Source: an uncultured Faecalibaculum sp. (GTDB lineage: Bacteria; Bacillota_I; Bacilli_A; Erysipelotrichales; Erysipelotrichaceae). From it: 33,853 nucleotides of DNA. The translations under genes were made by a program, and so were the position numbers. The stretch is taken from NCBI RefSeq assembly GCF_910588395.1, contig NZ_CAJUPA010000027.1, forward strand, positions 1-33,853. Reading direction: 5' to 3'. Position 1 is the first letter of the stretch; the number at the start of each line of letters is the position of its first letter. Below are positions 23,112 through 31,561 of the stretch, one piece after another. The notes beneath the pieces were generated by a model that worked only from the letters and a program-made list of their open reading frames with translations, ran no database searches and was not told the DNA's origin.

Positions 23112-24024
23112 GGCTGCCTCCGTTGTACAGATCCTCCACTTCAATTGGCTTGATCCGTTCATCTCTGGGTTTTTCCTGGGGCATCTCCCGGCGGGGGATG
23201 TTCAGGCCCACCCGGCGGGCTGTCTTGATCACAGGTTCCATGCTGAAGGCAGCTTCCTCTTCCGGCGCTGCCAGCTTGTTCATCAGAAACCGGTGCAGCG
23301 CATCCGGATTGTACTGAGTCAGCTGTCCCCGCATGGCCACGGAAATCGCACCGGTTTCCTCCGAAACAATGATCGTGATGGAATCGGTGATTTCCGATAT
23401 GCCCACCGCCGCCCTGTGCCGGGCACCGTAGCGCGTGGGCAGATCCCGGGATGTGGGCGGAAAATACGCTGCCGCACAGGCGATTTTCACGCCCTGAATG
23501 ATCACGGCTCCGTCATGCATGGGCGTTCCGTACTGGAAAATCGTGCCCAGCAGTTCGCTGGAAACCTCGGCATCCATGGAGATTCCCGTTTCGATGAAAT
23601 CCTGCAGACTCTGGCTCATCTGAATGGTAATCAGCGCCCCGGTTTTGGTACGGGACATGGCTGAACAGGATTCCACCAGTTCATCCACCATGCCGGAAAT
23701 CTGCGACACGGAAACGTTCTGAGAAAAGATTGCCGTGGTCTTCCCGACTTTTTCCAGCATGCTGCGGATTTCCGGCTGAAACAGGATCAGCACTGCCACA
23801 ACGCCCCAGTTCAGGAATATGTCAATGAGCCAGTTCAGGGCATGCAGACCCAGAGAGAGAGCCAGCAGCTTGATGAGAATGACCACCAGAATCCCCTTGA
23901 ATATCTGGATGGTCCGGGAATTGTTGCGTATGATCCGCAGACCCGAATACAGGACTGCGCTCACAGCCAGAATGTCCAGCAGCAGCTGCAGCCACAGCCA
24001 GACATCGTTGATGGAAAAATCCAT
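23104..24024 (-). CDS. cdaA: diadenylate cyclase CdaA
   Basis: Makes c-di-AMP from two ATP. The 306-aa protein has about three N-terminal membrane helices (residues 10-80) and a DAC domain with the two catalytic motifs MHDGAVII (Asp-171 to Ala-173) and GARHRAAVGISE (Arg-His-Arg at 202-204). The C-terminus has a charged tail of about 40 residues (ERIKPIEVEDLYNGG). AAAGGGGG precedes the ATG. c-di-AMP controls potassium and osmotic balance in Firmicutes and is often essential. The order cdaA-cdaR-glmM is the conserved one. Confidence 0.96.
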   Translation of the reverse strand: MDFSINDVWLWLQLLLDILAVSAVLYSGLRIIRNNSRTIQIFKGILVVILIKLLALSLGLHALNWLIDIFLNWGVVAVLILFQPEIRSMLEKVGKTTAIFSQNVSVSQISGMVDELVESCSAMSRTKTGALITIQMSQSLQDFIETGISMDAEVSSELLGTIFQYGTPMHDGAVIIQGVKIACAAAYFPPTSRDLPTRYGARHRAAVGISEITDSITIIVSEETGAISVAMRGQLTQYNPDALHRFLMNKLAAPEEEAAFSMEPVIKTARRVGLNIPRREMPQEKPRDERIKPIEVEDLYNGGSHE

Positions 24025-24049
24025 ATCTGTCCCCCTTTGATTCAGAAAT

Positions 24050-24072
24050 CCGGCTGTTTCGCAAACAGCCGG
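24050..24072 (-). terminator. hairpin between the HAD gene and cdaA
   Basis: A 10-bp stem (CCGGCTGTTT / AAACAGCCGG) with a 3-base loop. The tail on the minus strand is ATTTCTG, so termination is probably partial. It may separate or attenuate cdaA expression. Confidence 0.5.
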
Positions 24073-24079
24073 GATGGCA

Positions 24080-24853
24080 TCAGGCCAGAAGATCGTCGAC
24101 CAGTTCGTGCAGACCGGTGCAGGTGCGGGAAGCCTGGGCTTTGACAGCCTCCGGTGCCGTTTCGATCACAGCACTGTGTTCCACCGCCTCGATCATGGGC
24201 AGATCGTTCCAGGAATCCCCCAGGACATAGACATCATCTTCATCCACATCCGCCCAGGAAAGCGCGAACTGCAGACCTTCTCCCTTGCTGACGCCTCTGG
24301 CCACCACATCCACACAGGTATTGTTGGGATAGGCTGACAGATGCTCTCCGAAGAAATGATTGATCTGCTCCGCCATATCCTCCGCGGCCTGAGAGTCGGT
24401 CATGGATACAACGATCTGGCAGTACCGGGGCAGTGAGAGTGCCTCGTCTTCCGGCAGATCCCCCTTCACCCCTGCATAGCGGGGATCCGACAGCTGCGGA
24501 TTCACAATCACCTTGTGCCGGGCCATTCCGTCATTGACCATTACGCTGCAGACATTGTCCATTTCCTTCATCGCATAGACCAGGTCCACTGCCGTGATGG
24601 TTTCCATATAGTTCTCCGACAGCCGTCTGCCGTCTTTGTCGAACACAAGGCCGCCGTTGTTGCAGATCAGAAAGTCAGGCTTCAGATCGTACTTGTCCAG
24701 TTCCCGGTGAATGGACAGGCCGCTCCGCCCGGTCACCACCGCGAACAGATTTCCCGCTTCTTTCCAGCGGGCAATCGCTTCCAGATCCTCCGGCATTACC
24801 TCTCCGTATCCGTAACAGAGGGTGCCGTCATAGTCAGTTGCCAGCAGTTTCAT
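24080..24853 (-). CDS. HAD superfamily (Cof-type, IIB) phosphatase
   Basis: A 257-aa hydrolase of the Cof subfamily, which removes phosphate from sugar phosphates or cofactors. Motif I is ATDYDGTL (nucleophile Asp near residue 7), motif II VVTGRSG, motif III Lys in GVSKGEGL and motif IV GDSWNDLPMI. The cap domain lies between. The exact substrate is unknown. A TGA-TAGAAT extended -10 lies about 40 bases upstream, and GAAGGGAAC precedes the start. Confidence 0.9.
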   Translation of the reverse strand: MKLLATDYDGTLCYGYGEVMPEDLEAIARWKEAGNLFAVVTGRSGLSIHRELDKYDLKPDFLICNNGGLVFDKDGRRLSENYMETITAVDLVYAMKEMDNVCSVMVNDGMARHKVIVNPQLSDPRYAGVKGDLPEDEALSLPRYCQIVVSMTDSQAAEDMAEQINHFFGEHLSAYPNNTCVDVVARGVSKGEGLQFALSWADVDEDDVYVLGDSWNDLPMIEAVEHSAVIETAPEAVKAQASRTCTGLHELVDDLLA

Positions 24854-24879
24854 ACTTTTTTACCGTTCCCTTCTAGAAA

Positions 24880-24891
24880 ACCCTTTGGTCC
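24880..24891 (-). promoter_or_regulatory. possible extended -10 promoter for the HAD gene
   Basis: TGA followed by TAGAAT on the minus strand, in the 44-base gap between the M20 gene end and the HAD start. No clear -35 is visible, so HAD could also be read through from the M20 gene. Confidence 0.4.
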
Positions 24892-24897
24892 ATTCTA

Positions 24898-26058
24898 TCA
24901 TAATTCTTCAGTGAAACCGCTCCCTTTCCGGCAGAGGGCGTCCAGGACACGGGTCCAGAAGCGCACACCTTCCGTCAGCACCTGGTCGGGGACATCAAAG
25001 CGGGCATCATGCAGCGGAATGCCGGTGCCGGTTCCCAGAAAAAAGAACACGGAGGGGACCCGCTGCTGATAGAAGGAAAAATCCTCGCTGATCATCTCCG
25101 GCTGTTCCAGCTCCATCACATCCGGCAGCGCTTCCATCAGCGCTGCGGTCAGCGGCCGGTGATTGATCACAGCGGGATAGCCATCGGAAAAGTGCACCTG
25201 GACCTGGCAGCCGCCTGCCTCTTCCTGTCTGCGGGCGCTTTCCAGAATCATGTCCTTCAGTCCCTGGAACCGGTCTGGTTCGAAGGCCCGCACTGTTCCC
25301 TGCACCAGCGCCGAATCTGCCACCACATTCCGGATGGTGCCGGATTCCAGCCGTCCGAACCGCAGCAGGCGGAAGATTTCCGGCGGCAGTGCGGCTTCCT
25401 GGCTGTAGAGACCGGCAACAAGCTGCACAGCGGCTTCCAGGGCATCCTTTCCCTGTCTGTATTTGGCCGCATGGGTGCTTTGCCCCTGGATCGTGATGTC
25501 CACTTCGCTGCTGGCAGCCATCATGGGTCCCGGCCGGGTGGCGATGGTGCCGGCAGGCAGTGCAGGCCAGACGTGCAGTCCAAAGGCAGCCCGGACGCCA
25601 AACCGTTCCAGCAGACCGGATTCACAGATCAGCCGGGCACCCCCGGGATTCTCCTCACCGGGCTGAAACACCAGCAGAATATTGAAGGGAGATTCCTTCA
25701 TCCGGGACAGAACCATGGCAAAACCCAGCAGCACTGTCATATGCACATCATGGCCGCAGGCATGCATGCAGCCAGGCGTCTGACTGCACCAGGGGACACC
25801 GGTCTGTTCCTGCACCGGCAGGGCATCCATGTCTGCCCGGAACATCAGTGTGTCCGGGGCTCCAAAATCAAACCAGGCAGCCACGGCGCTGTCCATCGGC
25901 TCCAGAATTTCAGCACCCGTCTGTTTCAGAATCTCCTTGATGCAGGTGCTGGTCCAGGGAAGATCCAGTGCCAGCTCCGGGTGCCTGTGCAGGTCTCTGC
26001 GCCATGCTGTCAGTGTCTGCAAAGGCGGGATGTATGCTTCAGTTTCGTTGTATCTCAT
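24898..26058 (-). CDS. M20 family amidohydrolase, probable N-acetyl-diaminopimelate deacetylase
   Basis: A 386-aa metallopeptidase-like amidohydrolase. Zinc/metal ligands are visible in CMHACGHDVH, GEENPGGAR and FGLHVWP, and SEDFSFYQQ near the end. The lid region is between about residues 180 and 290. M20 enzymes of this form act on N-acyl amino acids. Its position divergent from lysA-dapF-dapA-dapB-dapH, which carries the acetyl branch enzyme DapH, makes N-acetyl-LL-diaminopimelate deacetylase (DapL-like) the best guess. GAAAGGCA precedes ATG. Aminoacylase on other substrates cannot be ruled out. Confidence 0.82.
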   Translation of the reverse strand: MRYNETEAYIPPLQTLTAWRRDLHRHPELALDLPWTSTCIKEILKQTGAEILEPMDSAVAAWFDFGAPDTLMFRADMDALPVQEQTGVPWCSQTPGCMHACGHDVHMTVLLGFAMVLSRMKESPFNILLVFQPGEENPGGARLICESGLLERFGVRAAFGLHVWPALPAGTIATRPGPMMAASSEVDITIQGQSTHAAKYRQGKDALEAAVQLVAGLYSQEAALPPEIFRLLRFGRLESGTIRNVVADSALVQGTVRAFEPDRFQGLKDMILESARRQEEAGGCQVQVHFSDGYPAVINHRPLTAALMEALPDVMELEQPEMISEDFSFYQQRVPSVFFFLGTGTGIPLHDARFDVPDQVLTEGVRFWTRVLDALCRKGSGFTEEL

Positions 26059-26089
26059 TGTGATTGCCTTTCATATTCTTTCATTTTCT

Positions 26090-26116
26090 TGCATATTCAT
26101 TGAAAATACAATGCAT
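26090..26116. promoter_or_regulatory. AT-rich inverted repeat between divergent lysine genes
   Basis: TGCAT and ATGCA arms flank a 16-base AT-rich interior, just upstream of the -35 of the lysA operon and about 35 bases from the M20 gene start. It resembles an operator, but no family can be named. Confidence 0.35.
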
Positions 26117-26122
26117 GTCTTC

Positions 26123-26151
26123 TTGAATGCCTTCTGTGCCTCTGCTACTAT
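26123..26151 (+). promoter_or_regulatory. promoter of the lysine operon
   Basis: TTGAAT (26123-26128), a 17-base spacer and TACTAT (26146-26151) preceded by TGC. The expected start is close to 26158, at the first base of the riboswitch. Confidence 0.75.
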
Positions 26152-26157
26152 AACCCC

Positions 26158-26320
26158 AGATAGAGGTCGCGGAGGCGACTCCTGTGATTCCAGCCGGCAG
26201 GCGCATGAGACCACAGGGAGCGCTGACGCCGAACTGTCCCTTCAGGCATGCAGGGGCGGTGGGCCGACGGGAGAAGATCCCGCGGACTGTCTGCAGAACA
26301 AAGCTGCAGGAGCGCTATCC
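26158..26320 (+). promoter_or_regulatory. lysine riboswitch (L-box)
   Basis: The closing helix P1 pairs GATAG (26159-26163) with CTATC (26315-26319). Within it are the L-box signature AGATAGAGG at the 5' end, a GCCGAA segment near 26240 with GGGCCG after it, and GGACTGTCTGCAG...CTGCAGGAGCGCTATC at the 3' end, the usual final arm. Lysine binding should favour the terminator downstream and reduce lysA-dapH expression. A long antisense ORF here is spurious. Confidence 0.9.
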
Positions 26321-26333
26321 GAAGGTGAACCGT

Positions 26334-26369
26334 AAGCCGGCGGATGCGTTTGTGTCTGCCGGCTTTTAT
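26334..26369 (+). terminator. riboswitch-controlled terminator
   Basis: An 11-bp stem AAGCCGGCGGA / TCTGCCGGCTT, loop of 10 bases, then TTTTAT. The tail ends one base before the lysA ribosome binding site AAAGGAG, so folding could affect both transcription and translation. Confidence 0.85.
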
Positions 26370-26383
26370 CAAAGGAGAATTGT

Positions 26384-27664
26384 ATGAAACTTGAAATCGC
26401 AGGGGCCGAAGCCTCACAGCTGGCAGCCCGGTTCGGCACACCTGTCTATGTGTACGATCAGAACAGGCTGGAAGAACGCATGCGTCAGTTCCGGCAGGTG
26501 TTTTCCTCCCCGCTCTTTGACTGTCACGTGGCCTATGCCTCCAAAGCCTTCTGCTGTCTGGCCATGATGCAGCTGGTGCAGCGGGAAGGTCTCTGGGCGG
26601 ATGCTGTTTCCGGCGGAGAGCTCTACACCGCCATGAAAGCCGGCTTTGACATGAATCACATTCTGTTTCACGGAAACAGCAAGACAGATGCGGAACTGGA
26701 GATGGCTCTGGAAGCCGGCGTGGGAACCATCGTGGTGGACAATCTGGCAGAAGCCGGCCGTCTGGCGTTTCTCAGCACCGGTCATCCCGGCAGCCGGACC
26801 CGCACGCTGCTGCGGATCAATCCCGGTGTGGAAGCCCACACGCATGCCTACATTGTCACGGCAGACATCGACAGCAAGTTCGGCATCTCCATCACCCGCA
26901 GTCAGGAGATCATCGAAACCTGCCGGATCCTGGATGAAGCGCCGAATCTGGATTTCGCCGGGTTCCACGCTCATATCGGTTCCCAGATTTTCGAGCCGGA
27001 GGCATTTGCGGCTGAAATCGACAAAGTCACCGCCTTCACAAAGGAATTCCAGGATCAGACCGGTCTGCAGATCAGCTGTCTGGATCTGGGCGGTGGATTC
27101 GCAGCCCGGTATACAGACAAGGACAGCTGCCCGCCGGTGGAAACCGTATGCCGCCGGATCCTGGAAGCCATGACAGAGGCAGTGAAGCGCCATGGGCTTT
27201 CTGTCCGGGAACTCATCATCGAACCGGGACGGTCCATTGCGGCTGAAGCAGGCTGGACGCTGTATACGGTGGGCAGCATCAAGGATACGGAACACCGCCG
27301 CTATGTCTTCGTGGATGGCGGGATGAATGACAACATCCGGCCGGCACTGTATCAGGCTGAATACGAAGCTGTGCTGGCCGACAGGATGGATGAAGAGAAA
27401 AGCGAAACGGTCACTGTCGCAGGCAAATGCTGCGAAAGCGGCGACATCATCCTCCGGGATGGCCGGCTGCAGCCTGCCAGACCGGGAGACATTCTGGCGG
27501 TGGCCTCCACCGGTGCCTATGGACAGTCCATGGCTTCCAACTACAACAAGCTGCCGGTTCCCGGGACACTGTTTGTCAAGGATGGTCAGGCCCGCTGGGT
27601 GATCCGCCCGCAGGATCTGGAGGATCTGATCCGCAACGAAGAACCGCTTCCGGAGGAATCCTGA
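26384..27664 (+). CDS. lysA: diaminopimelate decarboxylase
   Basis: Makes lysine from meso-diaminopimelate using pyridoxal phosphate. The 426-aa protein has the PLP-lysine motif HVAYASKAF (Lys-54), VSGGEL, HGNSK, GGGFAARY, the EPGRSI phosphate loop and the CCESGD and GAYGQSM substrate motifs. The order N-terminal TIM barrel then beta domain is standard. It is the first gene after the riboswitch; AAAGGAG precedes the ATG. Being first, it is the most directly lysine-controlled. Confidence 0.97.
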   Translation: MKLEIAGAEASQLAARFGTPVYVYDQNRLEERMRQFRQVFSSPLFDCHVAYASKAFCCLAMMQLVQREGLWADAVSGGELYTAMKAGFDMNHILFHGNSKTDAELEMALEAGVGTIVVDNLAEAGRLAFLSTGHPGSRTRTLLRINPGVEAHTHAYIVTADIDSKFGISITRSQEIIETCRILDEAPNLDFAGFHAHIGSQIFEPEAFAAEIDKVTAFTKEFQDQTGLQISCLDLGGGFAARYTDKDSCPPVETVCRRILEAMTEAVKRHGLSVRELIIEPGRSIAAEAGWTLYTVGSIKDTEHRRYVFVDGGMNDNIRPALYQAEYEAVLADRMDEEKSETVTVAGKCCESGDIILRDGRLQPARPGDILAVASTGAYGQSMASNYNKLPVPGTLFVKDGQARWVIRPQDLEDLIRNEEPLPEES

Positions 27665-27665
27665 G

Positions 27666-28463
27666 ATGGAACAGAAAGCAATCCCCGTCACCAAATACCA
27701 TGGCTGCGGCAATGATTTCGTGATTGTCCGGGCAGCGGATGTCGAGGGCATGGATCTGCCGGCTCTGGCAGTCAGAGTCTGTGACCGTCATACAGGCATA
27801 GGTGCTGACGGATTCATCGTGGCAGACACCGGTCCCCTGGAAATGATCTACTACAATCAGGACGGGACCCGGGCGCCCATGTGCGGAAACGGGATCCGCT
27901 GTTTCGCGGCGTTCTGTCTGCAGGAAGGTCTGGCTTCCGGAACCGGATTCGACGTCGTGACACTGGCGGGAACAAAACACGTCACTGTGCTGGGGAATGA
28001 CCGCTACCGGATCATGATGGGCGAACCGGACTTTTCCCGGGAAACCATCGGGACGCCTTTCCAGGTGGATCACTATCTGCTGAACGATCATGAAATCACA
28101 AGTTTCTTCATGGGAACCATCCACACTGTGGTATTCACCGACAATGCCATGGGCAACATCGAAGTCCCCGGCCGGGAGATCTGTCATGCGTCCCTGTTCC
28201 CGCAGCAGACCAATGTGAACTTTGTGGAAGTGGTGGACCGGAATCACCTCCGGGTGCAGACCTACGAACGGGGCTGCGGTGTGACACTGGCCTGCGGCAC
28301 GGGCGTCTGTGCTTCTGCTTTTCAGGCCTGGCGGGAAGGACTCGCCAATCCTTCTGTGGATGTGGAACTGAAATGCGGTTTGCTGCACATCGACATTGAA
28401 GACGGCATTGTATATATGAGCGGTCCGGCTGTCCGGATCTTGAAAGGAGACTATTATCTATGA
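27666..28463 (+). CDS. dapF: diaminopimelate epimerase
   Basis: Interconverts LL- and meso-diaminopimelate. The 265-aa protein has two-half symmetry with catalytic cysteines in PMCGNGIRCF (Cys-73) and TLACGTGVCA (near 218), plus the N-terminal YHGCGNDFV. The start is one base after the lysA stop codon; the stop overlaps dapA as ATGA. Confidence 0.96.
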   Translation: MEQKAIPVTKYHGCGNDFVIVRAADVEGMDLPALAVRVCDRHTGIGADGFIVADTGPLEMIYYNQDGTRAPMCGNGIRCFAAFCLQEGLASGTGFDVVTLAGTKHVTVLGNDRYRIMMGEPDFSRETIGTPFQVDHYLLNDHEITSFFMGTIHTVVFTDNAMGNIEVPGREICHASLFPQQTNVNFVEVVDRNHLRVQTYERGCGVTLACGTGVCASAFQAWREGLANPSVDVELKCGLLHIDIEDGIVYMSGPAVRILKGDYYL

Positions 28464-29350
28464 CAACCAGTCTGCCCAAAGGCTCCATTGTGGCTCTTGT
28501 CACACCCTTCTGCGAGGATGGCAGCGTAAACACGGAAAAACTCCGGGAACTGGTGGAATTCCACGTATCCCATGACACAGACGGCATTCTTGTCCTTGGC
28601 ACCACCGGAGAAAGTTCCACCATGACCGAAGAAGAAGATGATCTGGCGGCGAAGACCGTGATTGAAGCCGCCGCAGGACGCATTCCGGTGATTGTGGGTG
28701 CCGGGTCCAACAACACCGCCACGCAGCTGGACAAAGCGAAGAAATACGAAAAGATGGGCGCTGACGGACTGCTCCTGATTTCCCCCTATTACAACAAAGC
28801 CAATACAGAAGGGCTGGTCCGCCACTTCACCACAGTGGCGGATACGGTGAACATCCCCATCATCCTCTACAACATCCCCGGCCGCACAGGCATGTCCATT
28901 CCGGTGGAAGTGGTTGAACGGCTCAGCCGCCATCCCATGATTCAGGGAATCAAGGAAGCCAGCGGCAACATATCCTATGCCATGAATGTCTCGAAACTGC
29001 TGAACGACGACTTTGTGATGTACTCCGGCAATGACGACATCATTGTGCCCATGATGGGTGCCGGAGCTTCCGGGGTGATTTCGGTGCTGGCAGATGTAGC
29101 CCCCTCCCAGACCCATGACATGGTGTCCCGGTATCTGAACAATGATGTCCAGGGGGCTCTCAGTCTTCAGAGGGAACTCCTGGATCTGATCCACGCCCTG
29201 TTCATTGAAGTGAATCCCATCCCCGTCAAGGAAGCCATGAACCTCATGGGCATGGATGTAGGCGGCTACCGGCTGCCTCTGTATCCCATGGAGGAACAGC
29301 ACCGGGAAATTCTGAAGCGGGAACTGCAGAAAGCGGGACTCTGCGCATGA
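28460..29350 (+). CDS. dapA: 4-hydroxy-tetrahydrodipicolinate synthase
   Basis: The first committed step: pyruvate plus aspartate semialdehyde. The 296-aa TIM barrel carries LGTTGESSTM, catalytic Tyr-137 (ILYNIPGRTG) and Schiff-base Lys-165 (QGIKEASG). Overlaps dapF and dapB by four bases each. Confidence 0.97.
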   Translation: MTTSLPKGSIVALVTPFCEDGSVNTEKLRELVEFHVSHDTDGILVLGTTGESSTMTEEEDDLAAKTVIEAAAGRIPVIVGAGSNNTATQLDKAKKYEKMGADGLLLISPYYNKANTEGLVRHFTTVADTVNIPIILYNIPGRTGMSIPVEVVERLSRHPMIQGIKEASGNISYAMNVSKLLNDDFVMYSGNDDIIVPMMGAGASGVISVLADVAPSQTHDMVSRYLNNDVQGALSLQRELLDLIHALFIEVNPIPVKEAMNLMGMDVGGYRLPLYPMEEQHREILKRELQKAGLCA

Positions 29351-30060
29351 AAGTCATCGTCGTGGGGACCGGGCGGATGGGACAGCTGATCTGTGCCCGC
29401 GCCAGCCAGCTGGGTCATGAAGTGCTGGCTGCCGGCGACCGGCTGAATCCCGGTGAGGTACCGCAGGCAGCAGGCCAGGAAGATGTCATCATCGATTTTT
29501 CGCACCCTGACAATCTGGAATGGATCCTGTCTCTGCCCTCTCAGGCTGCCATTGTGGAAGGCACCACCGGCTACAGTCAGGAACATCTGGACAGGCTGCA
29601 TGCAGCAGCCGGGCACCGCCCGGTATTCTTCTCCGCCAATTATTCTCTGGGAATCGCCGTGCTGAAAAAACTCGCGGCGCAGGCAGCGGCCATGCTGGAA
29701 GGATTCGACATCGAAATCGTGGAAACCCACCACGCCCTGAAAGCCGATGCCCCCAGCGGCACGGCTCTCGCCCTGCGGGATGCCGTGGATCCGGACAGAC
29801 AGTTCACAACCGTCTGCGGCCGCCAGGGACAAACCGGTGCGAGAAAGAAAGAAATCGGGATCCATGCCCTCCGGGGCGGAACCGCAGCCGGCGACCATGA
29901 TGTGCTCTATCTCGGGCCGCAGGAAACCGTGAAACTCAGCCACCACGCAGAATCCCGGGAAATTTTCGTCAACGGCGCCCTGAAAGCCGCTGAATTCACT
30001 GCCGGGCAGCAGCCGGGATTGTATACCATGGAGGAACTTCTGGAGGAAAAAAACGCATGA
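29347..30060 (+). CDS. dapB: 4-hydroxy-tetrahydrodipicolinate reductase
   Basis: Reduces the DapA product with NAD(P)H. It has 237 aa, slightly short for the family. The nucleotide fold GTGRMGQL is at residues 7-14 and the substrate loop ETHHALKADAPSGTA in the middle. It overlaps dapA and dapH as ATGA. Confidence 0.95.
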   Translation: MKVIVVGTGRMGQLICARASQLGHEVLAAGDRLNPGEVPQAAGQEDVIIDFSHPDNLEWILSLPSQAAIVEGTTGYSQEHLDRLHAAAGHRPVFFSANYSLGIAVLKKLAAQAAAMLEGFDIEIVETHHALKADAPSGTALALRDAVDPDRQFTTVCGRQGQTGARKKEIGIHALRGGTAAGDHDVLYLGPQETVKLSHHAESREIFVNGALKAAEFTAGQQPGLYTMEELLEEKNA

Positions 30061-30746
30061 CAAACGAACTCAATGCGGAGGAAATCATCCGCTTCATCTC
30101 GGAATCCGAGAAAAAAACACCGGTGAAAGTCTGGTACAACGCTTCCGGACCGGTGTATTTCCCCAACTGCAAAACCTTCGGTCACATGGTCACCGGTGAC
30201 TGGAAAGACATCAAGCCGGTCCTGGAATCCGGGGCGGTGGATGACTATGTCATCGAGAATGACTGCCGGAACTCCGCTGTTCCTTTGCTGGATCTGCTCA
30301 ATCTGAACGCCCGCATCGAACCCGGAGCCATCATCCGGGACATGGTGTCCATTGGCAATGGGGCCGTGATCATGATGGGTGCCGTGCTGAACATCGGCGC
30401 TGTGGTGGGCGATGACACCATGGTGGACATGAATGCGGTGCTCGGGGGCCGGGCCATCGTGGGCAGACACTGTCACATTGGGGCCGGTGCCGTGCTGGCA
30501 GGGGTGGTTGAACCCGCCAGCGCCACGCCGGTGGTCATCGAAGACGATGTGATGATCGGCGCCAATGCCGTGGTCATTGAAGGATGCAGAGTTGGACGCG
30601 GCGCTGTTGTCGCCGCCGGTGCGGTGGTCATTGAAGATGTGCCGCCTTATGCGGTGGTAGCCGGCTGCCCGGCCATCGTCATCAAGATGAAAGATGAAAA
30701 ATCCGCCCAGAAAACTGAACTTGTGGACGCCCTTCGCCGGCTGTAG
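30057..30746 (+). CDS. dapH: tetrahydrodipicolinate N-acetyltransferase
   Basis: Acetylates tetrahydrodipicolinate, opening the N-acetyl branch of lysine/diaminopimelate synthesis. The 229-aa protein matches DapH in length. After an alpha-beta N-terminus come left-handed beta-helix hexapeptide repeats (GNGAVIMMGAVLNIGAVVGDDTMVDMNAVLGGRA, then GAGAVLAGVV, VMIGANAVVIEG). A following aminotransferase is not encoded here, but a probable deacetylase is divergent at 24898-26058. It is the last gene of the operon. Confidence 0.95.
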   Translation: MTNELNAEEIIRFISESEKKTPVKVWYNASGPVYFPNCKTFGHMVTGDWKDIKPVLESGAVDDYVIENDCRNSAVPLLDLLNLNARIEPGAIIRDMVSIGNGAVIMMGAVLNIGAVVGDDTMVDMNAVLGGRAIVGRHCHIGAGAVLAGVVEPASATPVVIEDDVMIGANAVVIEGCRVGRGAVVAAGAVVIEDVPPYAVVAGCPAIVIKMKDEKSAQKTELVDALRRL

Positions 30747-30791
30747 ACACCTGCAGCCCGCATCCACAGTCATCATCTGCTGTTCATTCTG

Positions 30792-30817
30792 ATACAGCGT
30801 GCAAATACAGCGTGCAA
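30792..30817 (+). repeat. perfect tandem duplication of 13 bases
   Basis: ATACAGCGTGCAA occurs twice, back to back, in the tail between the dapH stop codon and the terminator. It may be a recent slippage event or a site pair. Confidence 0.9.
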
Positions 30818-30821
30818 AGCA

Positions 30822-30868
30822 AAACGCGCAGACCCAGCCGGATACCGGCATGCGGCCTGCGCGTTTTT
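30822..30868. terminator. bidirectional terminator between dapH and the LytTR gene
   Basis: Arms AACGCGCAG and CTGCGCGTT form a 9-bp stem around a loop with an inner CCGG hairpin. TTTTC follows on the plus strand and TTTTGC on the minus strand, serving both convergent genes. Confidence 0.85.
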
Positions 30869-30872
30869 CACA

Positions 30873-31559
30873 TCATTCTCTGGCCGGATCCAGCTCTTTT
30901 TCATTCCGCAGTTTCCGTTTCTGCGCTCTGGACAGCGGAATGAGAGCACCGGTCACCAGTTCCACATCTTCCTTGTTCCAGGCCCGGATGTGCTTCCGGT
31001 TGACCAGATAGGAAACATGCACCCGCAGAAAGCCGTAGGGAGCGAAGATTTTTTCCAGATCTGACATGTTCATCCGTTTGTGGAATACACCCTTTTTGGT
31101 ATGAAACCATACCATTTTTTCGATTTTTTCCACATAGTAAATCTCCTGATAGGGAATGTTCACGTGGGTGCCATCGTAAATCAGCGTGTAGTTGTCATTC
31201 TGGGAAGACTGGGCAATCAGCCGCCGGCTGATGCTCTCCAGCCCCGAAGCCAGAGAATCCTTTCCGAGATAGAAAATTCTCTCCCGGTTGTCCTCTGCCC
31301 GCAGCTGTTCAGGATCCCGGCACAGATAGATGAAAACCGCATCCGGATTATCATGCACGAACACCGACTCCATGCGGGGAGACTTGAATATTTCATCAAA
31401 AATGAAAATCTGATAGGACTCTTCCTTCATCCGTTTTGCCAGTTCGCTGGCCTTGAAATAATGGCGGAACACCCAGTCAGCCCGGTTCAGCACCCGGGAC
31501 AGCAGAAACACAATGTCCTTGGTTTCCTTCTCGTGCTCCAGAATCGCAATCCGAATCAT
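30873..31559 (-). CDS. LytTR-type response regulator with degenerate receiver
   Basis: A 228-aa regulator. The first 115 residues resemble a receiver: an Asp near 55 (FIFDEIF) may accept phosphate, but the usual acidic pair is replaced by LEHEKE and the conserved switch residues are not clear. Residues about 125-222 form a LytTR DNA-binding domain: YTLIYDGTHVNIPYQEIYYVEKIEKMV and APYGFLRVHVSYLVNRKHIRAWNKEDVEL, then the typical ending ALIPLSRAQKRKLR. The ATG lies two bases after the stop of the DUF2804 gene, suggesting one mRNA. No kinase gene lies nearby. Confidence 0.85.
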   Translation of the reverse strand: MIRIAILEHEKETKDIVFLLSRVLNRADWVFRHYFKASELAKRMKEESYQIFIFDEIFKSPRMESVFVHDNPDAVFIYLCRDPEQLRAEDNRERIFYLGKDSLASGLESISRRLIAQSSQNDNYTLIYDGTHVNIPYQEIYYVEKIEKMVWFHTKKGVFHKRMNMSDLEKIFAPYGFLRVHVSYLVNRKHIRAWNKEDVELVTGALIPLSRAQKRKLRNEKELDPARE

Positions 31560-31561
31560 AG

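Noticed and set aside
25829..26335. 168-aa plus-strand frame running through the lysine riboswitch
   Set aside because: The region is explained by the promoter and riboswitch; no ribosome binding site or family pattern supports it.
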